NCBI GenBank assembly: GCA_947623175.1
Contig: CANQGK010000008.1
Span: forward strand, 1-64,000
Source of the DNA: an uncultured Clostridia bacterium
GTDB lineage: Bacteria; Bacillota; Clostridia; Oscillospirales; Acutalibacteraceae
Reading direction: 5' to 3'
Length of the DNA stretch: 64,000 bases
Shown in pieces: positions 36,052-44,532 of this stretch; positions within the stretch are counted from its first letter, which is position 1, and every line of letters begins with the position of its first letter. The notes beneath the pieces are model-generated. The model did no database searches. It was not told the origin of the DNA and saw only the letters and a list, made by a program, of their open reading frames with translations. Position numbers and translations under genes: made by a program.

Positions 36052-37110
36052 TCAAAAAATTTCTTCCAAAATTTTGTCGGCGTATTTTCGGGAGCTCAGC
36101 GATATTATAAAGGTGAGCCCCAGCACAAAAAGCGAAATTCCCACCGCCGCCGTGGAATAAAAGCCGAAACAGCCGCGCGGCGCCGAGGTGGAAAAGGCAG
36201 GCAGTGCCTGCGGAAAAAGCTTAAGCAATATCGCGGTTATACCGGCGCTTAATGCCCCGTGCAAAACGCGGAACAATATAAATCGCGGATAATTTATCGC
36301 GACGTTCGAGCAGACCGCCAGCGCCTGGCACCATACCGAAATGCCGCCGAATCCCAAAAGGAAGGAGATTAAATATACGTTCGAGCTTTTGCTTACCGCG
36401 TTCGTCACCTCGAGCGGCAGCGCCAATATTTTTAAAATTTCATATTTTTCGCCGTAATAATCCATATACGCGCTTATCACCGAAAACAAAATCACAAATC
36501 CGCAAATTTTTACCGTCGCGCCCGCCGCCTCCGCCACGGAATAAACGAAATTATCGGCAGGGCTTAAAGCGTCTAAGCTTTTTTCCGACTCGGAGGTCTC
36601 AAATTTTTCGAACCGTCGGGAGATAAAGCAGAGCAAAATCCCCGCCGCGATATTGGCGCACAGCAATATCACGCCCGTTTTTTTCGAGCCCAAAATTCCG
36701 CTTCCCACCGCGGAAATTATAAACGCCGGCCCCGCGTTGATGCAGAAATTAAGCATTACGCCCGCCCGATTTGCCGTCAAAACGCCGTTTTTCACCGCAT
36801 TGCTCAAAAGCTTTGCGCCTATGGGGTAGCCGCCCGTAAAGGAGAGCAGTACCAACGTAAAAACTTCCGCCGAAAATCCCGTCAGGCGGCGTATCGCCGG
36901 GTTTAAATATTCGAGCAATTTTACCGCGCGGGAATTTATTATAAACATAACGCAGACGCCGAAGGGAAAAAGCGAAGGAATTATCACCCTGCCGCAAAGC
37001 AAAATCCCCGATACCGCCCCCGTTTTGCAAATATCGGGCATTGTGATTAGAAGAATCACAAAAACAAGCAAAATCCCGCATACCGTAAAATCAAAAATTT
37101 TATTTTTCAT
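36052..37110 (-). CDS. Sporulation integral membrane protein YlbJ-like
   Basis: 352 residues with about eight hydrophobic helices and the Gate (nucleoside-recognition) domain pattern: GGYPIGAKL near the N-terminal third and SFLLGFGGISVWCQ near the C-terminus. In Bacillus, YlbJ is needed for spore coat formation. The ATG at 37110 is preferred, as it follows GGGTGAG, although an upstream ATG at 37140 is possible. Divergent from yqfCD, so both units lie in one sporulation region. Confidence 0.8.
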   Translation of the reverse strand: MKNKIFDFTVCGILLVFVILLITMPDICKTGAVSGILLCGRVIIPSLFPFGVCVMFIINSRAVKLLEYLNPAIRRLTGFSAEVFTLVLLSFTGGYPIGAKLLSNAVKNGVLTANRAGVMLNFCINAGPAFIISAVGSGILGSKKTGVILLCANIAAGILLCFISRRFEKFETSESEKSLDALSPADNFVYSVAEAAGATVKICGFVILFSVISAYMDYYGEKYEILKILALPLEVTNAVSKSSNVYLISFLLGFGGISVWCQALAVCSNVAINYPRFILFRVLHGALSAGITAILLKLFPQALPAFSTSAPRGCFGFYSTAAVGISLFVLGLTFIISLSSRKYADKILEEIF

Positions 37111-37153
37111 AATCTCACCCGCCATTAAGCTTAATTTCATTCTATGCTTTTGC

Positions 37154-37182
37154 GAATTATTCTAATCCGGGCAACATAAAAT
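37154..37182 (+). promoter_or_regulatory. Possible sigma-E-type promoter of yqfCD
   Basis: GAATTATT (37154-37161), 13 bases, CATAAAAT (37175-37182). This resembles the mother-cell sigma-E pattern, a CATA-type -10 with a -35 ending in ATATT/TATT. yqfC is a sigma-E gene in Bacillus. The match is by eye and imperfect. Confidence 0.35.
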
Positions 37183-37207
37183 TTATTGAGAACGGAGGCG
37201 ACTTCAT

Positions 37208-37507
37208 TTGGCGAAAAAACTTAAAATCGAAAAGCGCAGAAAAAAAAGAAGCTGGCATATTTTCGGCTACGGCGAGGAGCTTTTTGACAAGGATATGATA
37301 ACGGGCGCCCACACCGAAATTTTCGGCAACGGCAAAATCAACGTCGAAGGATGCCTCGGAGTTTTCGAGTACACCGACACCTATCTTAAATTAAAGCTTC
37401 AAAAGGGAGCTTTGATCCTCTGCGGCGCCGATTTTGACATATTGCTTTTCGAGGAAAAGCTGATTACCGTAAGCGGTAAAATATCGTCGGTGGAATTTTG
37501 CGTATAA
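37208..37507 (+). CDS. yqfC: Sporulation protein YqfC (YabP/YqfC family)
   Basis: 99 residues from TTG 37208, about 10 bases behind GGAGG. The HTEIFGNGKINVEGCLGVFEY core is characteristic of the YabP/YqfC family. In Bacillus it is a mother-cell sporulation protein. It overlaps yqfD by 10 bases, as usual for this pair. Confidence 0.88.
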   Translation: MAKKLKIEKRRKKRSWHIFGYGEELFDKDMITGAHTEIFGNGKINVEGCLGVFEYTDTYLKLKLQKGALILCGADFDILLFEEKLITVSGKISSVEFCV

Positions 37508-38691
37508 CGGGTGATTTTGTGGTTTGGTTTTTAAGATTTTTGCAGGGCTTCGTACGCGTCCGCTTAAGCGGAAAAACTCCGGAAAAAATTTTGAACGCGG
37601 CGTCCGAAAGCCGCATTTATTTATGGGATTCGCGCATAACGCCCGAGGGCATAGAAAGCTTCGTTTCGGTAAAGGATTTTAAAGCCCTGCGGTCTGTTTT
37701 GCAGGGCAGCGGGGCAAAAATTCATATACTTAAAAAATGCGGCATGCCCTTTAAAATTTACAAAAACCGCAAACGAGCGGGCATAGCCGCGGGACTTGCG
37801 ATTTTTTTGATTTTTTTAAAATTCATGTCGGGCTTCATCTGGATAATAGAGGTCACGGGCAACACCGCCACAAGCACGGACGAAATCATATCCGCCGCCG
37901 AAAAAATCGGAATACACGAGGGGCTTCGCCGGTCGGATACCGATCCCAAAGCCCGCCGCGAAAAGCTGCTTTTGCAGATAAATACCCTCGCCTGGGCGTC
38001 GCTTAACGTCGAAGGCTGTCGACTCACCGTGAACGTGAGCGAAATCAAAAATTCGCCCTCGCAAAAAGATTCCGCTTCCAACCTCAAAGCCGCGGCGGAC
38101 GGAATCATTACGAAAATCGACGTCAATTCGGGCGACTGCCTCGTCAAAACGGGAGACACGGTAAAAAAGGGAGATATACTCGTATCGGGAATAACCGAGC
38201 GCGACGGCGGCACCGAATTTGTGCGCTCGTCGGGTTCGATTACCGCCGTTACCGGGCGCAGCGTTACCGTAAGCGGAAAATACCGTCAAACGGAAATGGT
38301 CAAAACCGGAGAAAAGCGTAAAAAAACCGTTTTGGAGCTCTTCGGAGCTAAAATTCCGCTGTACCTCGGAAAGGAAACGCGGAAATACGATTTTGAGCTA
38401 AATTCATATATTTTATCTGTTTTCGGGCAGAAAATGCCGATAAAAGCTCATACAAAGACCTTTTATTATCTCGAAGAGCATGATGTAAACTATTCGGAAG
38501 AAGCGCTGTGCGAAAAATTACAAAAGGAAATCGACGGTATTTTAAAAAAAGAAAAGGTCGAAAACTACACGATTGAAAACCGAGAAATCGAAGCCATACC
38601 CGACGGCATTTCACTGACTCTTTTTGTAACCGCCGAAGAAAACATCGCCCTGCCAGAACCCATCATTGTCGCGCAAAGCGCGCCAAGGTAA
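37498..38691 (+). CDS. yqfD: Sporulation protein YqfD; C-terminus provided by a repeat
   Basis: 397 residues, with one membrane helix near residues 85-110 followed by a large extracytoplasmic region (WIIEVTGNTATS onward), as in YqfD/SpoIV-type sporulation proteins. The start is TTG 37498 or GTG 37519; neither is decisive. The last codons and the TAA stop (about 38671-38691) lie inside a family-A-derived repeat, so the native tail has been replaced or trimmed. phoH, which usually follows yqfD in Firmicutes, is absent and repeats follow instead. Confidence 0.85.
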   Translation: MRITGDFVVWFLRFLQGFVRVRLSGKTPEKILNAASESRIYLWDSRITPEGIESFVSVKDFKALRSVLQGSGAKIHILKKCGMPFKIYKNRKRAGIAAGLAIFLIFLKFMSGFIWIIEVTGNTATSTDEIISAAEKIGIHEGLRRSDTDPKARREKLLLQINTLAWASLNVEGCRLTVNVSEIKNSPSQKDSASNLKAAADGIITKIDVNSGDCLVKTGDTVKKGDILVSGITERDGGTEFVRSSGSITAVTGRSVTVSGKYRQTEMVKTGEKRKKTVLELFGAKIPLYLGKETRKYDFELNSYILSVFGQKMPIKAHTKTFYYLEEHDVNYSEEALCEKLQKEIDGILKKEKVENYTIENREIEAIPDGISLTLFVTAEENIALPEPIIVAQSAPR

Positions 38692-40040
38692 TATGTAAGA
38701 AGTAAGAGTGAATCGGTGTCCGCTTCGCGGACGAATTGTAAAAAAGTAAAAATAATTTAGCTTCTTCTGAGCTTTAGCCCCGTTAATCCCTCCGTCGGCT
38801 ACGCCGCCACCTCCCTTTAGGCAAGGGAGGCTTTTGGTTCGTAATTTTTAGTTTCTTCTTATAATCTTTAGCTTCTGCTCGGCTTTACCTTTCCTCTCCC
38901 CTCGTCTTTTGCTACGCAAAATCCACCCCCCTCGGCAGATGGGGGCAAGGCGCGCACGACGCGCGGGATATTTTTAAAATCATCTGCAAACTAAGCATTT
39001 CTCAAATTTGAAGCTTAAAAAGCATAATTTAGATCATTAATCCTTGGCTCAGCTTACGAGGGAGCTGTCGGCGTAGCCGACTGAGGGAGAGAAAAGGTAA
39101 AGATACGCCGAATTTAAACTTTCAAGCAGTGTGAAGCGCCTTAATCCCGCAAAGCCTCCCTTGCCTAAAGGGAGGGGAACCAACGTTAGTTGGTGGTGGG
39201 ATTAACGGGGCTAAAACCGCGAAGATACTAAAATCTTATAAAACAATGCTGCGTACCTTCACTATTCGATATTACTTATTACCTTGTGCGCAAAGCGCAC
39301 ATTGAGGCTGTCAACCGCAACCGACTTAATGGTACTTTATCTATTACCCGTGAAGCTGAGAGTTCTGCTTTAGTGCCGTTAATCCCTCCGTCTTGCCTAC
39401 GGCAAGCCACCTCCCTTTAGGCAAGGGAGGCTTTTTTTCGTCTTTACAAACTTTAGCAACAGAAAAGTTATATTTTCGTACCGAAGTGCAAAAGCTTGAT
39501 CCACCCTTGGCTCCATCTGACGAGGGAGCTGTCAGCGTAGCTGACTGAGGGAGAGAAAAGGTAAAGATACGCCGAATTTAAACTTTCAAGCAGTGTGAAG
39601 CGCCTTAATCCCGCAAAGCCTCCCTTGCCTAAAGGGAGGGGGACCAACGTTAGTTGGTGGGGGGATTTACGGGGCTAAAGCCGAGAAGATACTAAAGTCT
39701 TATAAAACAATGCCGCCTGCTCGTATACTTTTTCACTATTCGATATTACTTATTACCTTGTGCGCAAAGCGCACATTGGGGCTGCCGATCGTAGTCGACT
39801 TAAGGATACTTTATCGATTACCCGTGAAGCTGAGAGTTTTGCTTCAGCCCCGTTAATCCCTCCGTCGGCTACGCCGCCACCTCCCTTTAGGCAAGGGAGG
39901 CTTTTTTTCGTCTTTACAAGTTTTAGCAACAGTAAAAGTCATATTCTCGTGCCGAAGTGCAAAAGCTTGAACCTACCCTTGGCTCCATCTGACGAGGGAG
40001 CTGTCGGCGTATGCCGACTGAGGGAGAGAAAGGTTGCAGA
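38670..40040. repeat. Intergenic repeat cluster 5 with 464-base tandem duplication
   Basis: Begins with a family-A right half (38670-38831) that includes the end of yqfD. A family-B element follows (38883-39102). Then a composite block (family A plus a B half) appears twice in tandem: the A elements are 39154-39431 and 39618-39901, exactly 464 bases apart, each followed by a B half (about 39505-39566 and 39980-40034). No credible gene inside. Confidence 0.85.
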
Positions 40041-40071
40041 CAGCGATGAATTTAAACTTTATCTGCACTTT

Positions 40072-40419
40072 CTATTCTCTCGCGGAAGAAACGCCTTTCC
40101 AAATACAGCCTTTAATAAATTCGTTCAGCGTTTCGTGATTTGAATGTGCGGCAATAGCGGCCTGCCTGTGAAGCTCCGGATCAAGCCTTATGCTGATAGC
40201 TCCCTTGTAGTATTTTTCGGGCTCGACGCCATCCGCTTCGCACATTTCAAGATAACTGTCGACCGCTTCTTCAAAATCCGCTTTAAGCTCATCGATACTC
40301 TTACCTTCGTATGAAATAAGCCCGCTTATACCGATAACCGAACCGAATAAAACATCGTCCTCGGCAGAATAATCAACCGAACCGTAATAACCTTTATATT
40401 CTATGATATTGTTTTTCAT
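40072..40419 (-). CDS. hicB: HicB-family antitoxin
   Basis: 115 residues. The N-terminal HicB domain (YKGYYGSVDYSAEDDVLFGSV, about 7-60) neutralises HicA, and a C-terminal ribbon-helix-helix (AISIRLDPELHRQAAIAAHSN, about 75-105) should bind the operator. It overlaps hicA by 4 bases (ATGA). Its stop codon lies about 35 bases from repeat cluster 5. Confidence 0.9.
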   Translation of the reverse strand: MKNNIIEYKGYYGSVDYSAEDDVLFGSVIGISGLISYEGKSIDELKADFEEAVDSYLEMCEADGVEPEKYYKGAISIRLDPELHRQAAIAAHSNHETLNEFIKGCIWKGVSSARE

Positions 40420-40667
40420 ATAAGCCCCTCCCTCGTTAAGGTATTTATAATTTGCTTCACCTGATAATCCAAAAGCTCCTTTCGCGGATGAGGCTTGTGG
40501 AGAATAATCGGAATACCTTCTTTGCGAAACATCACTCTTGAACCGCTTGTTTTGCCCTTGTTATAGCGAACAAAACCAAGTGCGGTAAGCAAAGTTTCCA
40601 TTTCCTCAAAAGTAAAATCTTTTGGATTTGATTTTAACTTTTCAATAAGCTTATCTTTTTTACCCAT
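40416..40667 (-). CDS. hicA: HicA-family mRNA interferase toxin
   Basis: 83 residues with the double-stranded-RNA-binding-like HicA fold. The catalytic His is probably that in IILHKPHPRKELLDYQVKQII. The toxin cleaves mRNA and causes growth arrest unless HicB is present. The toxin gene is first in the operon, as is usual for hicAB. Confidence 0.9.
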   Translation of the reverse strand: MGKKDKLIEKLKSNPKDFTFEEMETLLTALGFVRYNKGKTSGSRVMFRKEGIPIILHKPHPRKELLDYQVKQIINTLTREGLI

Positions 40668-40704
40668 TTATTTTATCCGAACCTGTCTTTTGTATACATT
40701 ATTC

Positions 40705-40725
40705 TGTCGCCATTTTTTGGTGACA
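40705..40725. promoter_or_regulatory. Predicted HicB operator
   Basis: TGTCGCCA (40705-40712) and TGGTGACA (40718-40725) form an inverted repeat with one mismatch and a 5-base spacer. It starts 6 bases downstream of the -10 and covers the expected transcription start, as expected for autorepression. Confidence 0.6.
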
Positions 40726-40730
40726 ACTAT

Positions 40731-40759
40731 ATTATATTATATATTTTCGCTTTTGTCAA
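40731..40759 (-). promoter_or_regulatory. hicAB promoter, perfect consensus
   Basis: Minus strand TTGACA (40759-40754), 17 bases, TATAAT (40736-40731): an exact sigma-A consensus, consistent with a strong promoter held down by repression. Confidence 0.85.
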
Positions 40760-41021
40760 ATGTTTTCAAAAAATTTTTGATCCGAATTAATTTTATTTGC
40801 AGAACAATCTATAGTTAATGCAAATCCGTAATTATACATTGGAAGCGGTTTTGCAGCTTTTAATACCGTAACTTGCACAATTGATTTCTCGCCCCCAGAC
40901 GGCTTAGCCGACTGAGGGCGAGATTTTTATTTTTCTATTATTTCTTTTAGCTTCTGCTCAGCTACCGCGCAAGTGCGCAGTTGGAGGCGGCTTAAAAATT
41001 TTAATTTTTATAATGCTGTAA
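40760..41021. other. Intergenic stretch with a repeat-derived hairpin
   Basis: No gene. A strong stem at about 40886-40933 (CTCGCCC...GGGCGAG, with an inner CGGCT...AGCCG) is a degenerate family-B end followed by T-rich sequence on the plus strand. It may act as the terminator region of the second SipW-type gene. The rest is A/T-rich without clear signals. Confidence 0.5.
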
Positions 41022-42887
41022 TCAGCCCGCTGTTACAACCCAATAGTCGCCGTCTTTAACAGCTTTGCTGTCTTTGGCAAGATATTTTTCCGGATCAAAT
41101 GAATATTTACCGGAAACGATAGTAACACGACCGTCACCTGAAACCGTAAGGTCTTTATATGTTGTCCTTCCAGTGGTGTTCGTATCGTTTGTAACTGTGC
41201 AGTCGGTAAGAGTTACCGATGTATTACCCTCAACATTCAGTCCGGCAGACAATACACTGCCCGTAATGTTAACAACGCCGGCGTCTTCCAAACGAACCTG
41301 CTTGTTTGTAACGGTGGTATTCTTAATAGCTACCTCATGACTGCCGCCTTGACCGGTAATATAAAGCGCTTCGGGATCCGCTTTTTTAGTTCCGTTCTTA
41401 TAAACCGGACCAACGCTTCCCGTAAATACGCAGCCGTCGATCAAAACCGTGCTGTTAAAAGGCTTAATGCGGTTTGCACCGCCATAAGTCTTAACGTTTT
41501 TAATAGTGATGCTGCCCTCCGCTGTCTCATTCATAAAAATCTTAATCGGACTGCAATAACCGTATATTTGAGGACCGGCTCCTGTATAGTTACCGGAAGG
41601 AGCCCAAGTGTCTTTTCCGGGATCGGCGTAATTATCATCTTTATCTACCCAATCGCCATTTTTGAAAGTGCCAAGGGTTAGATTATCGAGCAATACATTT
41701 TTCGCTCCGTATACGTCAACGTCGCAGTAGTGAGAATAAAATGAGTTCATCACACCGTTGCGCAATTCAAAATCAAAGCCCGAGCCATATAGATTTTGCG
41801 CCTTCATAAGGATCCAATTGGCAGTAGCGGTATGTCCGTTCAGATCTAAACAGTAAATACCGTTATCTTTGCCTATGCCTTCGATGCCCTTATATCCTTC
41901 CGTACCGATGCTGTCAAAATTATAATCACTTGTTAAAACGCCCGGCGTACCGTCGGCAGGAAGACGTTCAAGTATACTAACCTGACGTCCACCCTCTTTT
42001 GATTGAAAATACTCAACCTCATCCCCGTCGCCGATTCGGAAGGGATAGCCGGCTGCGGCTTTTTCTTCATCCTCTTTAATTCTTGCCGCTTTCTTTTCCG
42101 CTTTTAAGAAGGGCTTATTGTCGTAATTCTTGTCAAAGGAGTCAAATTCAAACGGAACCTGTGCGGCGTCTAAGTTAACCGAAAGGTCTATGCTGAGCGC
42201 ACCCGGTTTTGCGTCTTCGTCCTTTACGTCGTCGGCGTACGCTCCGTTTTTAAGGTTGTAAAGATCGTCGTCGGCGCCGGGCTCCCAATAAAGCACAACG
42301 GTGAAGGCTTCTTCTACCGAATTCCAACCCTCTTCGCCGGCGGGAGCGGTCGCATCCTCGGGTAAAAGCTTACCGGATTTTACCGTTTCGGCGCTTACGT
42401 AATCCTTTAAGGGAATCATATCGTCCTTAACAGCTTCGATCATTGCGTCGCGCGAAGCGTAGGCAGCGGTTTCAACGAGGGCGATTTTCAGCACGTCCGC
42501 AAGGGTTCTTTCGGTTGCGGTACCGTCGGCGGTAACCACGTGATTTGCCGCGTCGGTGGTGATGGCGAGCTCGTACTTAAGCGCCAGCGTGCCTTCGTTT
42601 TTAACGGTGAAATCCTCGTAAGCCACAACGCCCGGCTCCCATTTTATAGGTTGACCCTTGGCGTCTACAAACAAATCTGCGGCTTTGTCAACGCTCGTCG
42701 CTTTTTCAACAAAAGCGTTGGTATGGTAAAGCTCAACGTCCAAATTACCGGCGACTATCTTATTTTGACCGCTCGTCACACTGTCGGTAAACCATGCGAA
42801 GGTGGAGCCCACGAGCATTGCAACACACAGAAGCAGTGAAATCGCGCTTGTAAGGAGCGCTCTTTTGGTATTTTTGCTGTTTGTCAT
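41022..42887 (-). CDS. Second SipW-type signal peptide protein with beta-helix C-terminus
   Basis: 621 residues from ATG 42887 (AGGAG 8 bases upstream; the GTG at 42896 is less likely). The N-terminus closely matches the protein at 25915-27528: signal peptide, STFAWFTDSVTSGQNKIVAGNLDVEL, then a TasA/camelysin-like domain (about 35-275) rich in Lys and Asp. The C-terminal region (about 290-615) differs in sequence but again looks like a parallel beta-helix (NGVMNSFYSHYCDVDVYGAK, IKNVKTYGGANRIKP). Paralogues sharing leader and N-terminus but with different tails suggest a variable surface-protein family. Confidence 0.85.
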   Translation of the reverse strand: MTNSKNTKRALLTSAISLLLCVAMLVGSTFAWFTDSVTSGQNKIVAGNLDVELYHTNAFVEKATSVDKAADLFVDAKGQPIKWEPGVVAYEDFTVKNEGTLALKYELAITTDAANHVVTADGTATERTLADVLKIALVETAAYASRDAMIEAVKDDMIPLKDYVSAETVKSGKLLPEDATAPAGEEGWNSVEEAFTVVLYWEPGADDDLYNLKNGAYADDVKDEDAKPGALSIDLSVNLDAAQVPFEFDSFDKNYDNKPFLKAEKKAARIKEDEEKAAAGYPFRIGDGDEVEYFQSKEGGRQVSILERLPADGTPGVLTSDYNFDSIGTEGYKGIEGIGKDNGIYCLDLNGHTATANWILMKAQNLYGSGFDFELRNGVMNSFYSHYCDVDVYGAKNVLLDNLTLGTFKNGDWVDKDDNYADPGKDTWAPSGNYTGAGPQIYGYCSPIKIFMNETAEGSITIKNVKTYGGANRIKPFNSTVLIDGCVFTGSVGPVYKNGTKKADPEALYITGQGGSHEVAIKNTTVTNKQVRLEDAGVVNITGSVLSAGLNVEGNTSVTLTDCTVTNDTNTTGRTTYKDLTVSGDGRVTIVSGKYSFDPEKYLAKDSKAVKDGDYWVVTAG

Positions 42888-43002
42888 AATTTTCACTCCT
42901 AATTAGTTTTAGGCATTTGGAGTCAATTTACGGGTTCGCCGCTTAAAGGCGCGCCCGCAAATGCCGTTAAAACCGGAGCGCGTCTATGCTGTTATAATTC
43001 GG

Positions 43003-43089
43003 CTAACCCTTAAGTGTTTGGCTATTTTGCTGAATAGGGCGGATCGGTGCCCCCCCCCATGCGCATTTTTTCGTTTGTGCAATTTTCAT
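43003..43089 (-). CDS. Leader upstream ORF, copy 3
   Basis: 28 codons from ATG 43089 behind AGGAGG (9-base spacing). It starts MKIAQTKKCAWGG. The first codons resemble copies 1 and 2 (MKxxQxTK or similar), but a one-base indel before the G tract and a nine- rather than ten-G tract put it in another frame. Translation unproven. Confidence 0.35.
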   Translation of the reverse strand: MKIAQTKKCAWGGAPIRPIQQNSQTLKG

Positions 43090-43224
43090 AAGGGAAGCCC
43101 TCCTTTCGTCTGTTTGATTTCAGATTATCGCGTATATCGGCACAAAAACGGCATAATTCGGATCTTCCAAAGCTCCACCCGCCGAATTTTACGGGCGACC
43201 GCCCCTTACCTATATACACGATAA

Positions 43225-43253
43225 ATTTTAGCACATACTTTCCGATTTTTCAA
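43225..43253 (-). promoter_or_regulatory. Promoter of the second SipW-type gene
   Basis: Minus strand TTGAAA (43253-43248), 17 bases ending in TGC, TAAAAT (43230-43225). Same pattern as at 28151-28179. Confidence 0.7.
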
Positions 43254-43364
43254 TAGCTTTTTATAAAAAATCCCCGTAAACCTGCACAAAAAACTCCGAA
43301 AAACTCTGAAATCCTCTTTTTCGACTCTTTCCCCACCATTTTAAGCGGCACCCGCCGCATAAAA

Positions 43365-43915
43365 AGCCTCCCTTGCCGAAGTTTAATAAAGATTAAAAAA
43401 TTTAAATTCAGCGCCGTCTGTAGCTTTTTCTCTCCTTCCGTCTTTGCCTACGGCAAATCCACCTCCCCCGTCAGGTGGAGGCAAGGCGCGCATGGCGCGC
43501 GGGAAATTTTAAAATCATCTGAAAGCTAAGCATTTCTCAAATTTGAAGCTTAAAAAGCAGAATTTACAGCCTTATTTTGGCTCCATCTGACGAGGGAGCT
43601 GTCAGCGTAGCTGACTGAGGGAGAGAAAAGGTAAAGCCAAGCAAAAGCTAAAGATTATAAGAAGAAACTAAAAATTATAAAACAAAAGCCTCCCTTGCCT
43701 AAAGGGAGGTGGCGGCGTAGCCGACGGAGGGATTAACGGGGCTAAAGCCGAGAAGCAGCTAAAATTTTAAATCCACTTCTTCACTATTACTTTTTACATA
43801 TCACTTGGAGCGACAGCGACTCTGTATCCCACCACCAACTAACGTTGGTCCCCCTCCCTTTAGGCAAGGGAAGCTTTGCGCACACGGTAATAAGTAATAT
43901 CGAATAGTCAAGAAG
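43365..43915. repeat. Intergenic repeat cluster 6
   Basis: No gene. Holds a degenerate family-A end near 43370, a family-B element (about 43425-43636) and a complete family-A element (43688-43874) with inverted ends. It abuts the tRNA-Ser terminator. Confidence 0.85.
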
Positions 43916-43917
43916 TG

Positions 43918-43957
43918 AAAAAATCGGCAAGCTTTTAAAGTCGCTTGCCGATTTTTT
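43918..43957 (-). terminator. Terminator of tRNA-Ser
   Basis: Stem AATCGGCAAGC / GCTTGCCGATT flanked by A and T runs, directly after the CCA end on the minus strand. Confidence 0.85.
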
Positions 43958-44048
43958 GGCGGAGAGAGGGGGATTCGAACCCCCGAACGGGTATTAGCCG
44001 TTACACGATTTCCAATCGTGCGCCTTAGGCCAGCTCAGCCATCTCTCC
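43957..44048 (-). tRNA. tRNA-Ser (anticodon GGA)
   Basis: Acceptor stem GGAGAGA / TCTCTCC, D arm GGCTGAGCTGGCC, anticodon stem CACGATT with loop TTGGAAA (anticodon GGA, reading UCC/UCU), a long class-II variable arm (TAACGGCTAATACCCGTTC region) and a T arm with GGTTCGAATCC. CCA is encoded (44-strand positions 43959-43957). Its length of 92 nt fits tRNA-Ser. Confidence 0.97.
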
Positions 44049-44074
44049 GTGTATTTTATTGATATAGTAAATTG

Positions 44075-44103
44075 ATTATACCACGTTCTCCGCAAAAAAT
44101 CAA
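44075..44103 (-). promoter_or_regulatory. Promoter of tRNA-Ser
   Basis: Minus strand TTGATT (44103-44098), 17 bases, TATAAT (44080-44075), 27 bases before the mature tRNA 5' end. Confidence 0.75.
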
Positions 44104-44234
44104 GAGTTTTTTGAAAGGATAGAAGAAAAGATAGAAAAATGAAGTGCCGCTTCTTGGACGAATTAAAAAACATAAAAATTATTATTGCGAACGAAGTAAG
44201 CTGCATCAATAAAAAATTTTTCCAAACTCTCCAA

Positions 44235-44269
44235 AATAGGTTGAATTTATCCTACCTATTGTGTATAAT
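44235..44269 (+). promoter_or_regulatory. phd-doc promoter with embedded operator
   Basis: TTGAAT (44241-44246), 17 bases, TATAAT (44264-44269). An exact inverted repeat, AATAGGT (44235-44241) and ACCTATT (44254-44260), overlaps the -35 and spacer, a suitable place for autorepression by the Phd antitoxin. Confidence 0.65.
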
Positions 44270-44289
44270 AAATACGGAGGTGCATACAA

Positions 44290-44532
44290 ATGACAATTAA
44301 CACGAACACGCTGGTTTCCATTACGGAAGCCAATCAAAACTTTTCCCGAGTTGCCCGGCTCGTTGACGAAAACGGCGCCGCGGTTATCCTTAAAAACAAC
44401 GTGCCACGCTATCTTATCGTAGAGTTCGGTCAGGCGGAGTCCGAACAGCTTGCCGCCGACGAGGACGTTGCAACGATTTCCGACCGCCTGATCAAAAAAA
44501 ATCGTCAGGCATATGAGGTACTTGCAAAATGA
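44290..44532 (+). CDS. phd: Phd/YefM-family antitoxin
   Basis: 80 residues. The N-terminal Phd/YefM DNA-binding domain (VSITEANQNFSRVARLVDENGAAVILKNNVPRYLIV is its usual layout, about 9-45) is followed by a C-terminal helix that would block the toxin active site. Start behind GGAGG. It overlaps doc by 4 bases (ATGA). Confidence 0.88.
   Translation: MTINTNTLVSITEANQNFSRVARLVDENGAAVILKNNVPRYLIVEFGQAESEQLAADEDVATISDRLIKKNRQAYEVLAK

Larger units (their letters stand above)
42888..43260 (-). promoter_or_regulatory. Conserved 5' leader region of the second SipW-type gene
   Basis: Compact version of the leader at 27529-28180. Along the minus strand: promoter (43253-43225); leader ORF (43089-43003) behind AGGAGG with 9-base spacing; a tract of nine G residues (43058-43050); the conserved box (42986-42960, 23 of about 27 positions shared with copy 2); then a hairpin GCGGG...CCCG(T). 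There is no inserted repeat. This shorter copy helps to define the core of the element. Confidence 0.6.

Noticed and set aside
38883-40040. Dense repeats that might be a CRISPR array
   Set aside because: Repeat units are 140-300 bp with palindromic ends, variable spacing and no regular 25-40 base direct repeats with unique spacers. No cas gene is nearby.
39760-40143. 127-codon plus-strand ORF
   Set aside because: It consists of family-A and family-B repeat sequence and runs into the antisense of hicB.
43022-43234. 70-codon ORF ending MRMGGGTDPPYSAK across leader copy 3
   Set aside because: No ribosome site at its start. It overlaps the AGGAGG-led leader ORF in another frame and is not preserved in copy 2.
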